Assembly: GCA_947573385.1 (NCBI GenBank)
Contig: CANPFP010000007.1
Coordinates: forward strand, 1 to 47,898
Direction: 5' to 3'
Source of the DNA: an uncultured Bacillota bacterium
GTDB taxonomy: Bacteria; Bacillota; Clostridia; Oscillospirales; Oscillospiraceae
DNA length: 47,898 nt
Made by a program: the position numbers and the translations under genes. Of the stretch, positions 36,609-44,359 are shown piece after piece (the stretch's first letter is position 1; each line of letters begins with the position of its first letter). Below the pieces are notes generated by a model. The model was not told the origin of the DNA, made no database searches, and worked only from the letters and a program-made list of their open reading frames with translations.

Positions 36609-36643
36609 AAAAGCCCGCACGGCATTATGCCAAGCGGGCTTTT
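36609..36643 (-). terminator. Intrinsic terminator of the coiled-coil gene operon
   Basis: A 10-bp stem AAAAGCCCGC/GCGGGCTTTT with an inner GGCAT/ATGCC pairing, directly downstream of the coiled-coil gene on the minus strand. Confidence 0.8.
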
Positions 36644-36652
36644 GTCCTGATT

Positions 36653-37057
36653 TTACGCCGGAGGCTGCAGTTCACGAATCTCCTGGCTATGGCGCTTCAC
36701 TGTTAGCTCCAGCACCTCTGTCCTATCCTCCAAAGGGTCGAATTCCTCATAGGGGACAAAACGATCCCAAAGGGCTTGCTGACCTTCCAAAAGCAGTTTC
36801 AGTCTCTGGTCCAGTTCCGTATCCATATACACCCGAATACCAGTCACCTGGGTCTCCAGGGAAACAACCCGCGTTCCCAGGCCATCTATCCGGGACTCCA
36901 GCTGGTCTACCTTGGATTCCAAACGGTCCATTCGTTTTTCCAGGCGGCCCACCTGCTCCTTCAGTTCATGGATATCCTGCTGTACAGGATTTAATTTGGA
37001 CTCTACCGCATTTTCTACCACCTGGCCAATGGCTTGAAGCAGTTCCTGGTCTGTCAT
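36653..37057 (-). CDS. Coiled-coil protein, 134 aa
   Basis: No family recognised. Residues about 28-72 form heptads of the type VGRLEKRMDRLESKVDQLES, a strong parallel-coil candidate. The N-terminus (QELLQAIGQVVENAVESKLN) and the C-terminus (VLELTVKRHSQEIREL) are also helical. No signal or TM segment, so a cytoplasmic scaffold or partner protein. GGAGAG precedes the ATG. It sits 19 bases behind xerD and before a terminator, so it is the last gene of that unit. Confidence 0.75.
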   Translation of the reverse strand: MTDQELLQAIGQVVENAVESKLNPVQQDIHELKEQVGRLEKRMDRLESKVDQLESRIDGLGTRVVSLETQVTGIRVYMDTELDQRLKLLLEGQQALWDRFVPYEEFDPLEDRTEVLELTVKRHSQEIRELQPPA

Positions 37058-37076
37058 AGCATTCTCTCCTTATCCG

Positions 37077-37958
37077 CTATGCCCGGGGATGGGCCTTTTT
37101 ATAGACATCTTTTATTTTTTGGTTTATCAGCTTGGAGTATATCTGCGTGGAAGAAATATCTGCGTGGCCCAGCATCTCTTGGATGGAACGCAGGTCGGCT
37201 CCATTTTCCAGCAGATGAGCGGCGAAAGAGTGACGCAGGGTATGCGGAGTGATTTCCTTTTGGATGCCAGCCTTTTCTTGATAATACTTTATCAGTTTCC
37301 AAAACCCCTGCCGGCTCATCCGCTCTCCACTCATATTGACAAAGAGAGCGGTTTCGTTTACCGAATCTACCAATTGAGGGCGCACGCTGTTTATGTATTC
37401 TCCTAAAGCCCGAATGGCTGCGGGATACAGGGGGATAATACGTTCCTTACCCTTGCTGAAACATTTGAGAACACCGCCTGGCAGGTTTAAGTCGTCCACA
37501 TCCAGCTCAATTAGCTCGCTGACCCGGATTCCGGTAGCGTAGAGCAGTTCCAGCATGGCCCGATCCCGATATCCCTTCAAATCTGTGCACTCAGGCTGTT
37601 CCAGAAACAACTCTACCTCATTACTGGTAAGCACCTGGGGCAGCTTACGTTCCACCTTGGCAGGGGACACCCCTTTCGCCGGGTTTTGATTGATATAACC
37701 CTTTCCGATCAAACAGGAATAAAAGGATTTAATGGAGGCAACCGACCGGTTGACAGTGGCAGGAGATTTCCCCCGCTTAACAAGGGAATTTGCATAGTCC
37801 TCCACGTCACGGGTCGCCACTTGGATGAGGTCCACACCTCTTCCGTTCATGACTGCGGCAAACTGGTTGATGTCCCGCAAATAGGAGCTGACCGTGTTAG
37901 TCGAGACCTGCTTTTCAGTTTTTAAAAAATCCTCATAGGCTGTCAACAGTTCAGACAC
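37077..37958 (-). CDS. xerD: Site-specific tyrosine recombinase XerD
   Basis: 293-residue recombinase that resolves chromosome dimers at dif. The SAM-like domain opens SELLTAYEDFLKTEKQVSTN; catalytic residues lie in YATGIRVSELIELDVDD (Arg), SKGKERIIP (Lys), TPHTLRHSFAAHLL (His-x-x-Arg), GHADISSTQIYS (His and Tyr). The GTG at 37958 has GGGAG 8 bases upstream; the same frame stays open far upstream through spoIIM, but that stretch is not XerD-like. It lies 23 bases behind spoIIM, the order also seen in other spore-formers. Confidence 0.95.
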   Translation of the reverse strand: MSELLTAYEDFLKTEKQVSTNTVSSYLRDINQFAAVMNGRGVDLIQVATRDVEDYANSLVKRGKSPATVNRSVASIKSFYSCLIGKGYINQNPAKGVSPAKVERKLPQVLTSNEVELFLEQPECTDLKGYRDRAMLELLYATGIRVSELIELDVDDLNLPGGVLKCFSKGKERIIPLYPAAIRALGEYINSVRPQLVDSVNETALFVNMSGERMSRQGFWKLIKYYQEKAGIQKEITPHTLRHSFAAHLLENGADLRSIQEMLGHADISSTQIYSKLINQKIKDVYKKAHPRA

Positions 37959-37981
37959 TTCTACAACTCCCAAAACAAAAG

Positions 37982-38602
37982 TTACAAAATTATATGGGCG
38001 GCCGCTCGTAGCAATACCGGAACAACCCAATATTCTAACAGACCCGCAGCCAAAGCTAAACCTGTACACAGGCCCGCCCGGCACCACCAGACACCATTTA
38101 TGGCTATACCGCTGCGGCTCTCTCCCATAGACCGGTGCAGCAGCTGCTGTGCCGAAAGAAAACCATATACACCTGCCAGAAACAGGGCCGGTGCCCAAAG
38201 CAGAGCGGGGAGAGCGGACAGAACAAAGGCGGGAAACAGTCCTCGCACCCCAAAAACCCGGCAGAAGCAGGCGACCGAAAAGGAAAAGAAGAAACCGCGT
38301 ATTCCAAAGAGTACCGGCAGACCGGCCAGGCCCAGGACCGTCAATCCCAAAACAAGAGCGGCAATCAAGAACCTCGCTTGTCCCCACAGCAGCGGCCACA
38401 GCCTTCTGGGAAGTTCCCCCTTCTGAGCCAATGACAGATAGTCGGTCAAATATCTCCCCAGTTCCTCCGCACCAGCGCCGCCTGATAGAGCTGCCAATAG
38501 ACAACCGGCGGCACCTCCCAGTAAAAACGCGACAGCCAGTACAGCCAGCGCACCGTTCTGTTCCGACAGCAAGTCCCATTTTTTGCGGATCCTCATTCCC
38601 AT
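37982..38602 (-). CDS. spoIIM: Stage II sporulation protein M-like membrane protein
   Basis: 206-residue polytopic protein with five or so hydrophobic segments. AVLAVAFLLGGAAGCLLAAL starts the first; the conserved LPVLFGIRGFFFSFSVACFC and PAFVLSALPALLWAPALFLA follow. SpoIIM acts with SpoIID and SpoIIP in engulfment peptidoglycan remodelling. The identification rests on length, helix pattern and the position next to xerD. GAGGTGA precedes the ATG at 38602. Confidence 0.72.
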   Translation of the reverse strand: MGMRIRKKWDLLSEQNGALAVLAVAFLLGGAAGCLLAALSGGAGAEELGRYLTDYLSLAQKGELPRRLWPLLWGQARFLIAALVLGLTVLGLAGLPVLFGIRGFFFSFSVACFCRVFGVRGLFPAFVLSALPALLWAPALFLAGVYGFLSAQQLLHRSMGESRSGIAINGVWWCRAGLCTGLALAAGLLEYWVVPVLLRAAAHIIL

Positions 38603-38797
38603 AGCGGTCACCTCAGTAACAGCCTATGAGAACGACGAAGAAAATAGACACGGAAACTCCGCGCTCTGTCTGGTGCCCTTTAACTATAGCGCTTCGGGGC
38701 TCTTTGCGCAAGGGGTTTTTGCGATTTTCTCTGTTTTTGCCAATTCCCCCAACTTCTTATGTAAATTGCGTTATGTAAACTAATGAACCAAAAGAAT
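38603..38797. other. Intergenic region with a dif-like arm
   Basis: No gene supported. TTATGTAAACT at 38771-38781 is identical to the XerD-binding arm of Firmicutes dif sites as I remember them, and TTATGTAAA also occurs 14 bases earlier. Confidence 0.4.
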
Positions 38798-38823
38798 ATC
38801 GAGACCCATTAGAGGATCTCGAT
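38798..38823 (-). terminator. Probable terminator of the SCIFF maturase transcript
   Basis: A 7-bp stem ATCGAGA/TCTCGAT with a 12-base loop (extendable through CC/GG), followed on the minus strand by ATTCTTTT. Confidence 0.5.
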
Positions 38824-38885
38824 ACAGCTAAATCTGGTGTTTATCAATGCGGTATCAGCCAGATATTGAGGAAGGCCATGAGGTA

Positions 38886-40310
38886 TCAGCGGTCACAGAG
38901 ATTACAGCCTGTATTATTACAATCTGTATTTTGGGTAACTCCCAGGTTTGCAGCGATGGCATTCAGCGCAATCGCACATTCTAAACGCTTACGTTCCATT
39001 GCACACGCAACCTCATTTGAGCGTGTTATGTCGCCATTGACAAGCAAATTTGCGGCAGAACAGCCTCCACTGCAATAAAATCGGGCCCAGCACTTCCGGC
39101 AGGCTGGACGGGTATACACATTCTGTTGGGCAAATTGACCAGAAATCTCCATATCGAAGGACCCGTCGTAGACGCTGCCCATGCGAAACTCCTCCTTGCC
39201 CACAAACTGATGGCAGGGATAGATGTCTCCATCCGGCGTAATGGCCACATACTCACAGCCGGCCCCACAGCCCCGGAGCCGCTTAATCACACAGGGGCCC
39301 TGTGCCAGGTCCACATTAAAGTGGAAGAAATTTATATCCTTTCGATCCATTAGCAGCTGGGCCAGTTTTTCATACTCTTCCTCTACCCGGCTCAGGTCCT
39401 CTTCCCGAATGGCAAAAGGGTCGTCTATCGGACCGCTGCACGGCTCCACCGACACATGGCGGAAGCCCAGCTCCCCCATGTGGAGGACATCCTTGGAAAA
39501 ATCCAGATTGTCCCGGGTGAAGGTGCCCCGGACGTAGTAGTCCTTTGTCCCGCGCCCGGCCACCAGCTTTTGAAATTTGGGGACGATAATCTCATAGCTG
39601 CCCTTCCCGTTCACCGTGGGGCGCATCCGGTCGTTCACCTCTCCCCTGCCGTCCAGGGACAGGACCACGTTGGACATTTCCCGGTTGATGTAGTCGATGG
39701 TCTCGTCGTCCAGCAGGATGCCGTTGGTTGTGATTGTAAAGCGAAACACCTTGTCATACTTTTCCTCCAGAGACCGGGCGTACTCCACCGTCCGCTTCAC
39801 CGTGTCCATAGCCATCAGGGGCTCGCCGCCGAAGAAATCCACCTCGATGTTCCGCCGCTTGCCAGACTTGGCCACCACCCAGTCGATAGCCCGCTTTGCG
39901 GTATCGAAATCCATGGTCATCCGGTGGCCGGTGCCGAAGTCGCCGGTGGAGGCAAAGCAGTATTTGCACCGCAGGTTGCAGTCGTGGGACACATGGAGGC
40001 ACAGGGCCTTCACCACCGCCGCCTTGGGCAGGGCCATGGCGGCCTCGGGGTCCAGATAGTCGTCGGCACTAAAGAGCAGTCCGGTGTTTTGCAGCACCCG
40101 CAGCTCCTGCCAGGCCTCCTCCAGCTCTGCGGGGTCATATTGACACAGCCGGTCCACCAGTTCCTGGGGGACCCTCCCCTCCCCTATCGGCCCCTCGCCC
40201 ACGGCTGAAAGCAAATCATAGGTCAGCTTGTCCAAAACGTGGACCGCTCCGCTGTTCACGTCCGCCGCCAGGTACTGCCCCAGGGCGGTAAAGGTATGTA
40301 CAGTTTTCAT
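38886..40310 (-). CDS. scfB: SCIFF peptide maturase, radical SAM
   Basis: Radical SAM/SPASM enzyme that installs a thioether cross-link in the SCIFF peptide. 474 residues. The SAM cluster motif is CNLRCKYC (C111, C115, C118), inside LHVSHDCNLRCKYCFAS; VDFFGGEPLMAMD is the typical second box. The SPASM auxiliary clusters use CGAGC, CHQF, PACRKCWARFYCSGGC and the late CNNTGCNLCDR cysteines. CAGGAGAG precedes the ATG at 40310. Its substrate gene lies 1.2 kb upstream, separated by two unrelated genes. Confidence 0.93.
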   Translation of the reverse strand: MKTVHTFTALGQYLAADVNSGAVHVLDKLTYDLLSAVGEGPIGEGRVPQELVDRLCQYDPAELEEAWQELRVLQNTGLLFSADDYLDPEAAMALPKAAVVKALCLHVSHDCNLRCKYCFASTGDFGTGHRMTMDFDTAKRAIDWVVAKSGKRRNIEVDFFGGEPLMAMDTVKRTVEYARSLEEKYDKVFRFTITTNGILLDDETIDYINREMSNVVLSLDGRGEVNDRMRPTVNGKGSYEIIVPKFQKLVAGRGTKDYYVRGTFTRDNLDFSKDVLHMGELGFRHVSVEPCSGPIDDPFAIREEDLSRVEEEYEKLAQLLMDRKDINFFHFNVDLAQGPCVIKRLRGCGAGCEYVAITPDGDIYPCHQFVGKEEFRMGSVYDGSFDMEISGQFAQQNVYTRPACRKCWARFYCSGGCSAANLLVNGDITRSNEVACAMERKRLECAIALNAIAANLGVTQNTDCNNTGCNLCDR

Positions 40311-40335
40311 AGTTTTTCTCTCCTGTTCTAATGAT

Positions 40336-40923
40336 TTAAATGTAATAATCCTCAAATTCGATGGTTCCAAATTCGGTCAACTCATATCGTTTCTCTGTCA
40401 ATCGGACCAGTACCTTTTCGGAAAACTCTGTAAAGGAGTTTGCCGTGACATCGGAATAGTCCATGCCGGAGCACCAGCAAAATACCTGTCCATAGGTCCC
40501 ATCCTTCCCCGGGTCACAATCCAGAATCAGATAGTAGCTTCCCTCATATTCGGTAAAGGGTATCCAGCGCCTGCGCCAGATATAGGGCCTGATCTTGTCC
40601 TCCGTCACCCACTCCAACGGCTCCGTCTCCTTTTCAAAGAGCTCGTTCATCATCTGCCAGGTCTCGAGGATGCCGGTGACGGACAGAAATGGATTGTACC
40701 CAAGGAGAGGGATTTCTGTGTTCCGGTCCCGCACTGCCTCCTCGGTATTCCGCTGGCCGTTCATGGTGGACAGATAGTCACGAAAGGCCGGGGGCAGTTC
40801 CACCCCCACCGCCTTCTCCAGGCGCTGTATCTCCAAAGCATCGGCGGGCGGGTTGACGCTTGCGTAAATGTCCTCGGAAGCCAGCTTGATCTGTTTCAAA
40901 ATTTCACGCCACACCTGTTCCAT
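40336..40923 (-). CDS. SMI1/KNR4 family protein
   Basis: 195-residue cytoplasmic protein of the SMI1/KNR4 (SUKH) superfamily: ALEIQRLEKAVGVELPPAFR followed by DYLSTMNGQ is the N-terminal hallmark, and later LDCDPGKDGTYGQVF and NSFTEFSEKVL fit the fold. SUKH proteins are commonly immunity factors against polymorphic toxins. The ATG at 40923 has GGAGG 10 bases upstream; a TTG two codons earlier is the alternative. It lies 25 bases before the SCIFF maturase, so it is cotranscribed with it, an unusual context. No toxin gene is adjacent. Confidence 0.85.
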   Translation of the reverse strand: MEQVWREILKQIKLASEDIYASVNPPADALEIQRLEKAVGVELPPAFRDYLSTMNGQRNTEEAVRDRNTEIPLLGYNPFLSVTGILETWQMMNELFEKETEPLEWVTEDKIRPYIWRRRWIPFTEYEGSYYLILDCDPGKDGTYGQVFCWCSGMDYSDVTANSFTEFSEKVLVRLTEKRYELTEFGTIEFEDYYI

Positions 40924-40959
40924 TCTCAAATAACCTCCTCGTAGTAGGCGAACATCCGC

Positions 40960-41472
40960 TCATAAGTTGTTGCAGATGTGACAGCCAAAGATGGACAGCA
41001 GGGTTTGATGCCTGGAACATCTGGGAAACCCGGACATCACCGGGTCAGACGGGTCTGATTCCGCCAGCCATTCCTCCAGGGCGCCCGGCTGAATTTGAGA
41101 GAGACCGGATATCAGCTCCGAAAAGTGGTCCAGGCAGGGAAACAGCATGTCCTCATTGGGGCGGTAGTCCAGCTTTTCCCAGCCCAGCCGCTCCTTTGCC
41201 CCCAAAACCACCCGGAGCAGAAACGCCCGGTCTTCCTCAAAGGTGTTGGAGTCCCAGGGCATCTCCCACAGGTCGAAATCTACCGTTCCCGCCCCCACCC
41301 TGCTCTGGTCCTTCTCCGCCAGCCATACGATCAGCCGTTTTTCAGACACCGTTTTGGCCAGCGCCGAGCCGCTGAGGACCAGAACGTTCACAAAGACATC
41401 GGTCAGCCCGTTGCTCATTTGCAGGCATTCGCGGCTGCAGGACTGGGGATTCCTTCCAATTATATTTGCCAT
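40960..41472 (-). CDS. Hypothetical protein between the SCIFF genes (immunity-like)
   Basis: No named family recognised. 170 residues, acidic, with VDFDLWEMPWDSNTFEEDR followed by FLLRVVLGAKERLGWEKLDY and a Cys-rich end (PRCSRHQTLLSIFGCHICNN). Size and composition are like orphan immunity proteins, but this is a guess. The ATG at 41472 has AGGAGG; another in-frame start eight codons earlier is unlikely. It follows the SCIFF terminator and precedes the SMI1 gene by 36 bases. Confidence 0.65.
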   Translation of the reverse strand: MANIIGRNPQSCSRECLQMSNGLTDVFVNVLVLSGSALAKTVSEKRLIVWLAEKDQSRVGAGTVDFDLWEMPWDSNTFEEDRAFLLRVVLGAKERLGWEKLDYRPNEDMLFPCLDHFSELISGLSQIQPGALEEWLAESDPSDPVMSGFPRCSRHQTLLSIFGCHICNNL

Positions 41473-41500
41473 ACGTCCTCCTAAATAACCGGACACAACA

Positions 41501-41529
41501 AAAAGGCAGGCGCGAACGCGCCCGCCCTT
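41501..41529 (-). terminator. Intrinsic terminator directly after the SCIFF precursor gene
   Basis: GGGCGGGCGCG pairs with CGCGCCTGCC across a short loop, with one mismatch and one bulge, then CTTTTTGTT on the minus strand. It would cut most transcription between scfA and the downstream genes. Confidence 0.7.
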
Positions 41530-41543
41530 TCAGGCTTTTGGAT

Positions 41544-41684
41544 TTACTTGTTTTCGCACTTCTGGTTGGCGACGGTGCAGGAAGTCTTGCAGGCGGACTG
41601 GCAAGAGGTCTGGCACTCGCCACAGCCGCCCTTGGCGGCGCTGGCCTTCAGGGTGGCCCCGTTCAGCGTCTGGATATGTTTCAT
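41544..41684 (-). CDS. scfA: SCIFF ribosomal peptide precursor
   Basis: 46-residue peptide with six cysteines, the defining feature of SCIFF (six cysteines in forty-five residues). The leader MKHIQTLNGATLKASAAKGG is followed by a core with C21, C24, C28, C32, C36 and C43, including CQTSCQSACKTSC. The maturase forms a thioether between a core Cys and a Thr in this family. AGGAGGAG lies 7 bases before the ATG at 41684. It has its own sigma-A promoter and terminator, consistent with high-level expression of a precursor. Confidence 0.96.
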   Translation of the reverse strand: MKHIQTLNGATLKASAAKGGCGECQTSCQSACKTSCTVANQKCENK

Positions 41685-41739
41685 TGTAATTTCTCCTCCT
41701 GTTTGGTTTGCTTACAGCATTTTCTGCCATAGTAGAGGT

Positions 41740-41768
41740 ATTATAACACAGCGCTTTGGAAATTTCAA
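41740..41768 (-). promoter_or_regulatory. Sigma-A promoter of scfA
   Basis: On the minus strand TTGAAA is 17 bases from a perfect TATAAT. It abuts the 3' end of the upstream TIGR04086-like gene. Confidence 0.8.
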
Positions 41769-42197
41769 TCATCTTCTACGTTTTTTCTTGTGCTTTCTTC
41801 CCAGCAGTCCGGGAATTGCCCCGCCGCACAGGCAGGCGCATAGGATTCCCGCCCCTCCGTTGGCAACGGATGCCCCCTGATAGACGATAAAACCGGCCGT
41901 CAGCAGCAGAAGAAACAGCACGGCTCCCACACCCAGTCCTACCAGAAGAGACCGGCGGCCTATCTTGCGGACCGCATAGATACTGCCTACCAGTGCGCCC
42001 ACAACGCAGGCGGCCAGCGCTGTGCCATACATGGCCCCTACAGGCACCACCCCCATAGATATCAGTACCGCACAGACCAGCAGCACCAAAATCGTGGTCA
42101 CCCCGGCCAGTACGCCGCCAATCAGAACATCGCACATCACGTTAAGCCATTCGCTGCCGCTGCCCAGTTCCTCTGTGCGCCGCTCCTTCCTCTTCAT
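41769..42197 (-). CDS. TIGR04086-like membrane protein
   Basis: 142 residues with about four hydrophobic helices (VLIGGVLAGVTTILVLLVCA, ALAACVVGALVGSIYAV, LLVGLGVGAVLFLLLLTAGF, ILCACLCGGAIPGLLG) and a Lys/Arg tail. Small proteins of the TIGR04086 type lie near yajC and SCIFF in Clostridia, which fits this position; no function is known. GGGGGAGGG precedes the ATG at 42197 with a long (7-9 base) T-rich spacer. Confidence 0.7.
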   Translation of the reverse strand: MKRKERRTEELGSGSEWLNVMCDVLIGGVLAGVTTILVLLVCAVLISMGVVPVGAMYGTALAACVVGALVGSIYAVRKIGRRSLLVGLGVGAVLFLLLLTAGFIVYQGASVANGGAGILCACLCGGAIPGLLGRKHKKKRRR

Positions 42198-42264
42198 AAA
42201 AAACACCCTCCCCCACAGTTTGGTAAAACCTATGCGGGGAGGGTGAAAGACATGCCTGTTTCTT

Positions 42265-42543
42265 TTAGGTAGTCGGCTGGTTGGAAGCCACGTTCTTGGT
42301 GGACACAGCCCACTTGGTAAATTCGATGCGCACCCGGTCGGCACTGGTCTCGATGACAATTGTGCTCTCATCCACCTTGCAGATGGTGCCCACAATGCCG
42401 CCGATGGTGGTGATGACGTCGCCCACCTTCAGGGAATCCCGCAGGTTCTGGGCCTCCTTCTTCCGCTTGTTCTCCGGGCGGATCATGAAGAAGTACAGCA
42501 TGGCGAACATCAGGACAATCATAACAATAAAATAAGGGTCCAT
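42265..42543 (-). CDS. yajC: Preprotein translocase subunit YajC
   Basis: 92-residue Sec accessory protein with one N-terminal TM segment (YFIVMIVLMFAMLYFFMIRP) and a small cytoplasmic domain with LKVGDVITTIGGIVGTICKV. It associates with SecDF. GGAGGAAAG precedes the ATG. It has its own promoter and is followed by the SCIFF locus. Confidence 0.95.
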   Translation of the reverse strand: MDPYFIVMIVLMFAMLYFFMIRPENKRKKEAQNLRDSLKVGDVITTIGGIVGTICKVDESTIVIETSADRVRIEFTKWAVSTKNVASNQPTT

Positions 42544-42614
42544 AAAATCTTTCCTCCAAAACTACTGCAAGATTAAGTCTGTCAACTGAACAATTATTTA
42601 ACGCAGTGAAAAGT

Positions 42615-42643
42615 ATTATAGCGGATATTTTCCCGATTGACAA
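42615..42643 (-). promoter_or_regulatory. Sigma-A promoter of yajC
   Basis: On the minus strand TTGTCA is 17 bases from a perfect TATAAT, about 70 bases before the yajC ATG and just beyond the tgt stop. Confidence 0.75.
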
Positions 42644-42662
42644 GCCCTTTTGTCAAATTTCT

Positions 42663-43802
42663 CTACTCCTCCCGGCAGGGCTGGTCCAGCAGGCCGGAGT
42701 ATTGGGCCCGGAAGTCCCCAAAGGTGCCGCTGTCCAGGGCCTTCCGGATGCGGGCCATCAGCTCATTGTAGAAGTACAGATTGTGAAGCACCGCCAGCCG
42801 CATGGCCAGCATCTCCTGGGCTATCACCAGGTGCCTCAGATAGGCCCGGGAGAAGGAGCGGCAGGCGGGACAGGTACATGTAGGGTCAATGGGTCGCTCA
42901 TCCAGCTTGTATTTCTCATTCTTGATGTTGATGGTTCCCTTCCAGGTGTACAGCTTGCCGTGCCGGGCGTTCCGGGCGGGCATGACGCAGTCGAAGAAGT
43001 CGATACCCCGGGCTACTCCCTCGATGATGTTGGACGGGGTTCCCACCCCCATCAAATACCGCGGCTTGTCCGCCGGCATGTGGGGTTCCACTGCGTCAAT
43101 GATGTCGTACATCACCTGGGTGGGCTCCCCCACCGCCAGGCCGCCGATGGCGTAGCCGTCGCAGTCCAGCTTGGCGATCTCCTCCATGTGCCACACCCGC
43201 AGATCGGAGAAGGTCCCCCCCTGATTGATGCCGAACAGCTGCTGCTCCGGGTTCACCGTATCTGACAGGCTGTTTAGCCTTACATGCTCTGCCACACAGC
43301 GCTCCAGCCACCGGGCTGTCCGCTCACAGGAGGCTTTTACATACTCATAGGGGGACGGGTTCTCCACGCACTCGTCAAAGGCCATGGCGATGTCGCTGCC
43401 CAGGTTGGACTGGATGCGCATGGACTCCTCCGGGCCCATGAAGATACGCCGGCCGTCGATGTGGGAGGCGAAGGTAACTCCCTCCTCCTTGATCTTCCGC
43501 AAGCCGGACAGAGAGAAGACCTGGAAGCCTCCGCTGTCGGTGAGCATGGGGCCGTCCCAGCCCATAAATTTGTGCAGCCCGCCCATCTGGCGGACCACCC
43601 CGTCCCCGGGGCGCAGATGGAGGTGGTAGGTGTTGGACAGCTCCACCTGACAGCCAATCTCCTTCAGATCGTGGGCGGAAACCGCCCCCTTGATGGCCCC
43701 CTGGGTGCCCACGTTCATAAACACCGGGGTCTGCACTACCCCGTGGGCGCAGGTGAATATCCCCCGCCGAGCTCTCCCCTCTTGTTTCAATACTTCAAAC
43801 AC
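42663..43802 (-). CDS. tgt: tRNA-guanine transglycosylase (queuine tRNA-ribosyltransferase)
   Basis: Exchanges guanine-34 of GUN-anticodon tRNAs for the queuosine precursor preQ1. 379 residues. TDSGGFQVFSLSGLRKIKEE holds the base-binding and catalytic region, VGTPSNIIEGVARGIDFFDC contains the nucleophilic Asp, and DPTCTCPACRSFSRAYLRHL gives the zinc site (three Cys and a later His). Start is a GTG with AAAGGAG 7 bases upstream. It is downstream of queA with one small gene between. Confidence 0.97.
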   Translation of the reverse strand: MFEVLKQEGRARRGIFTCAHGVVQTPVFMNVGTQGAIKGAVSAHDLKEIGCQVELSNTYHLHLRPGDGVVRQMGGLHKFMGWDGPMLTDSGGFQVFSLSGLRKIKEEGVTFASHIDGRRIFMGPEESMRIQSNLGSDIAMAFDECVENPSPYEYVKASCERTARWLERCVAEHVRLNSLSDTVNPEQQLFGINQGGTFSDLRVWHMEEIAKLDCDGYAIGGLAVGEPTQVMYDIIDAVEPHMPADKPRYLMGVGTPSNIIEGVARGIDFFDCVMPARNARHGKLYTWKGTINIKNEKYKLDERPIDPTCTCPACRSFSRAYLRHLVIAQEMLAMRLAVLHNLYFYNELMARIRKALDSGTFGDFRAQYSGLLDQPCREE

Positions 43803-43816
43803 GCAAAAACTCCTTT

Positions 43817-44338
43817 TTATCTTGTAATGCCGTTCTGACGCAAAAATTCCGTGACAAACCGCTCCAGCTCGTCCGTGTGCATCACAACGGTCATCTGGGA
43901 CCAGTCTGAGTATTCCAAGGTGCGCCAGCCCAGCCTAAAGCGCCCATCCGGCCCGTCCGGGTAATACTTTCCATGATAAACATAGTAAGGAAAGTTGATT
44001 TTTTCCCTCAAATGTCCCCGGTGGAACAAAAGCTCGCATCCGCTTGCAATGACGCCATGTTTGTATTCCTCAATAAAGATGTTGTCGATAAAGTCGTCGT
44101 CAATAACTGAGGGGTCCTCCGCAATATGGAGCTCGGCCAGGATGGTCTCAAACAGGTCGTGGGTCCGCTCCCAGTTGAAGCCGCCGGCTGCCTCCAGCAG
44201 AGCCGGACTGCTATAACCAGCTTCAAGCATATCCAACGCCCATAGGGTCAGGTGATCGTCCCACCTATGCTTTAAAATCCCCGTACGGCAGTCATCGTAG
44301 TATTTTTCCAAAATATGCCCCAAATAATAATATTTCAT
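43817..44338 (-). CDS. Hypothetical protein between queA and tgt
   Basis: 173 residues, acidic and aromatic-rich, no known family recognised. Notable stretches are RWDDHLTLWALDMLEAGYSS and DDDFIDNIFIEEYKHGVIAS. It resembles the small orphan proteins found with SUKH and other immunity genes, but the resemblance is only in style. No strong ribosome site is near the ATG (GGAGG about 16 bases away). It interrupts the queA-tgt pair, only 14 bases before tgt. Confidence 0.65.
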   Translation of the reverse strand: MKYYYLGHILEKYYDDCRTGILKHRWDDHLTLWALDMLEAGYSSPALLEAAGGFNWERTHDLFETILAELHIAEDPSVIDDDFIDNIFIEEYKHGVIASGCELLFHRGHLREKINFPYYVYHGKYYPDGPDGRFRLGWRTLEYSDWSQMTVVMHTDELERFVTEFLRQNGITR

Positions 44339-44359
44339 CGAAAATCTTGAGCCCCCTCC

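Noticed and set aside
37077-38579. A single long open frame joining XerD with an upstream extension of about 200 codons
   Set aside because: The upstream part overlaps spoIIM in another frame and has no XerD similarity; the GTG at 37958 has a proper ribosome site.
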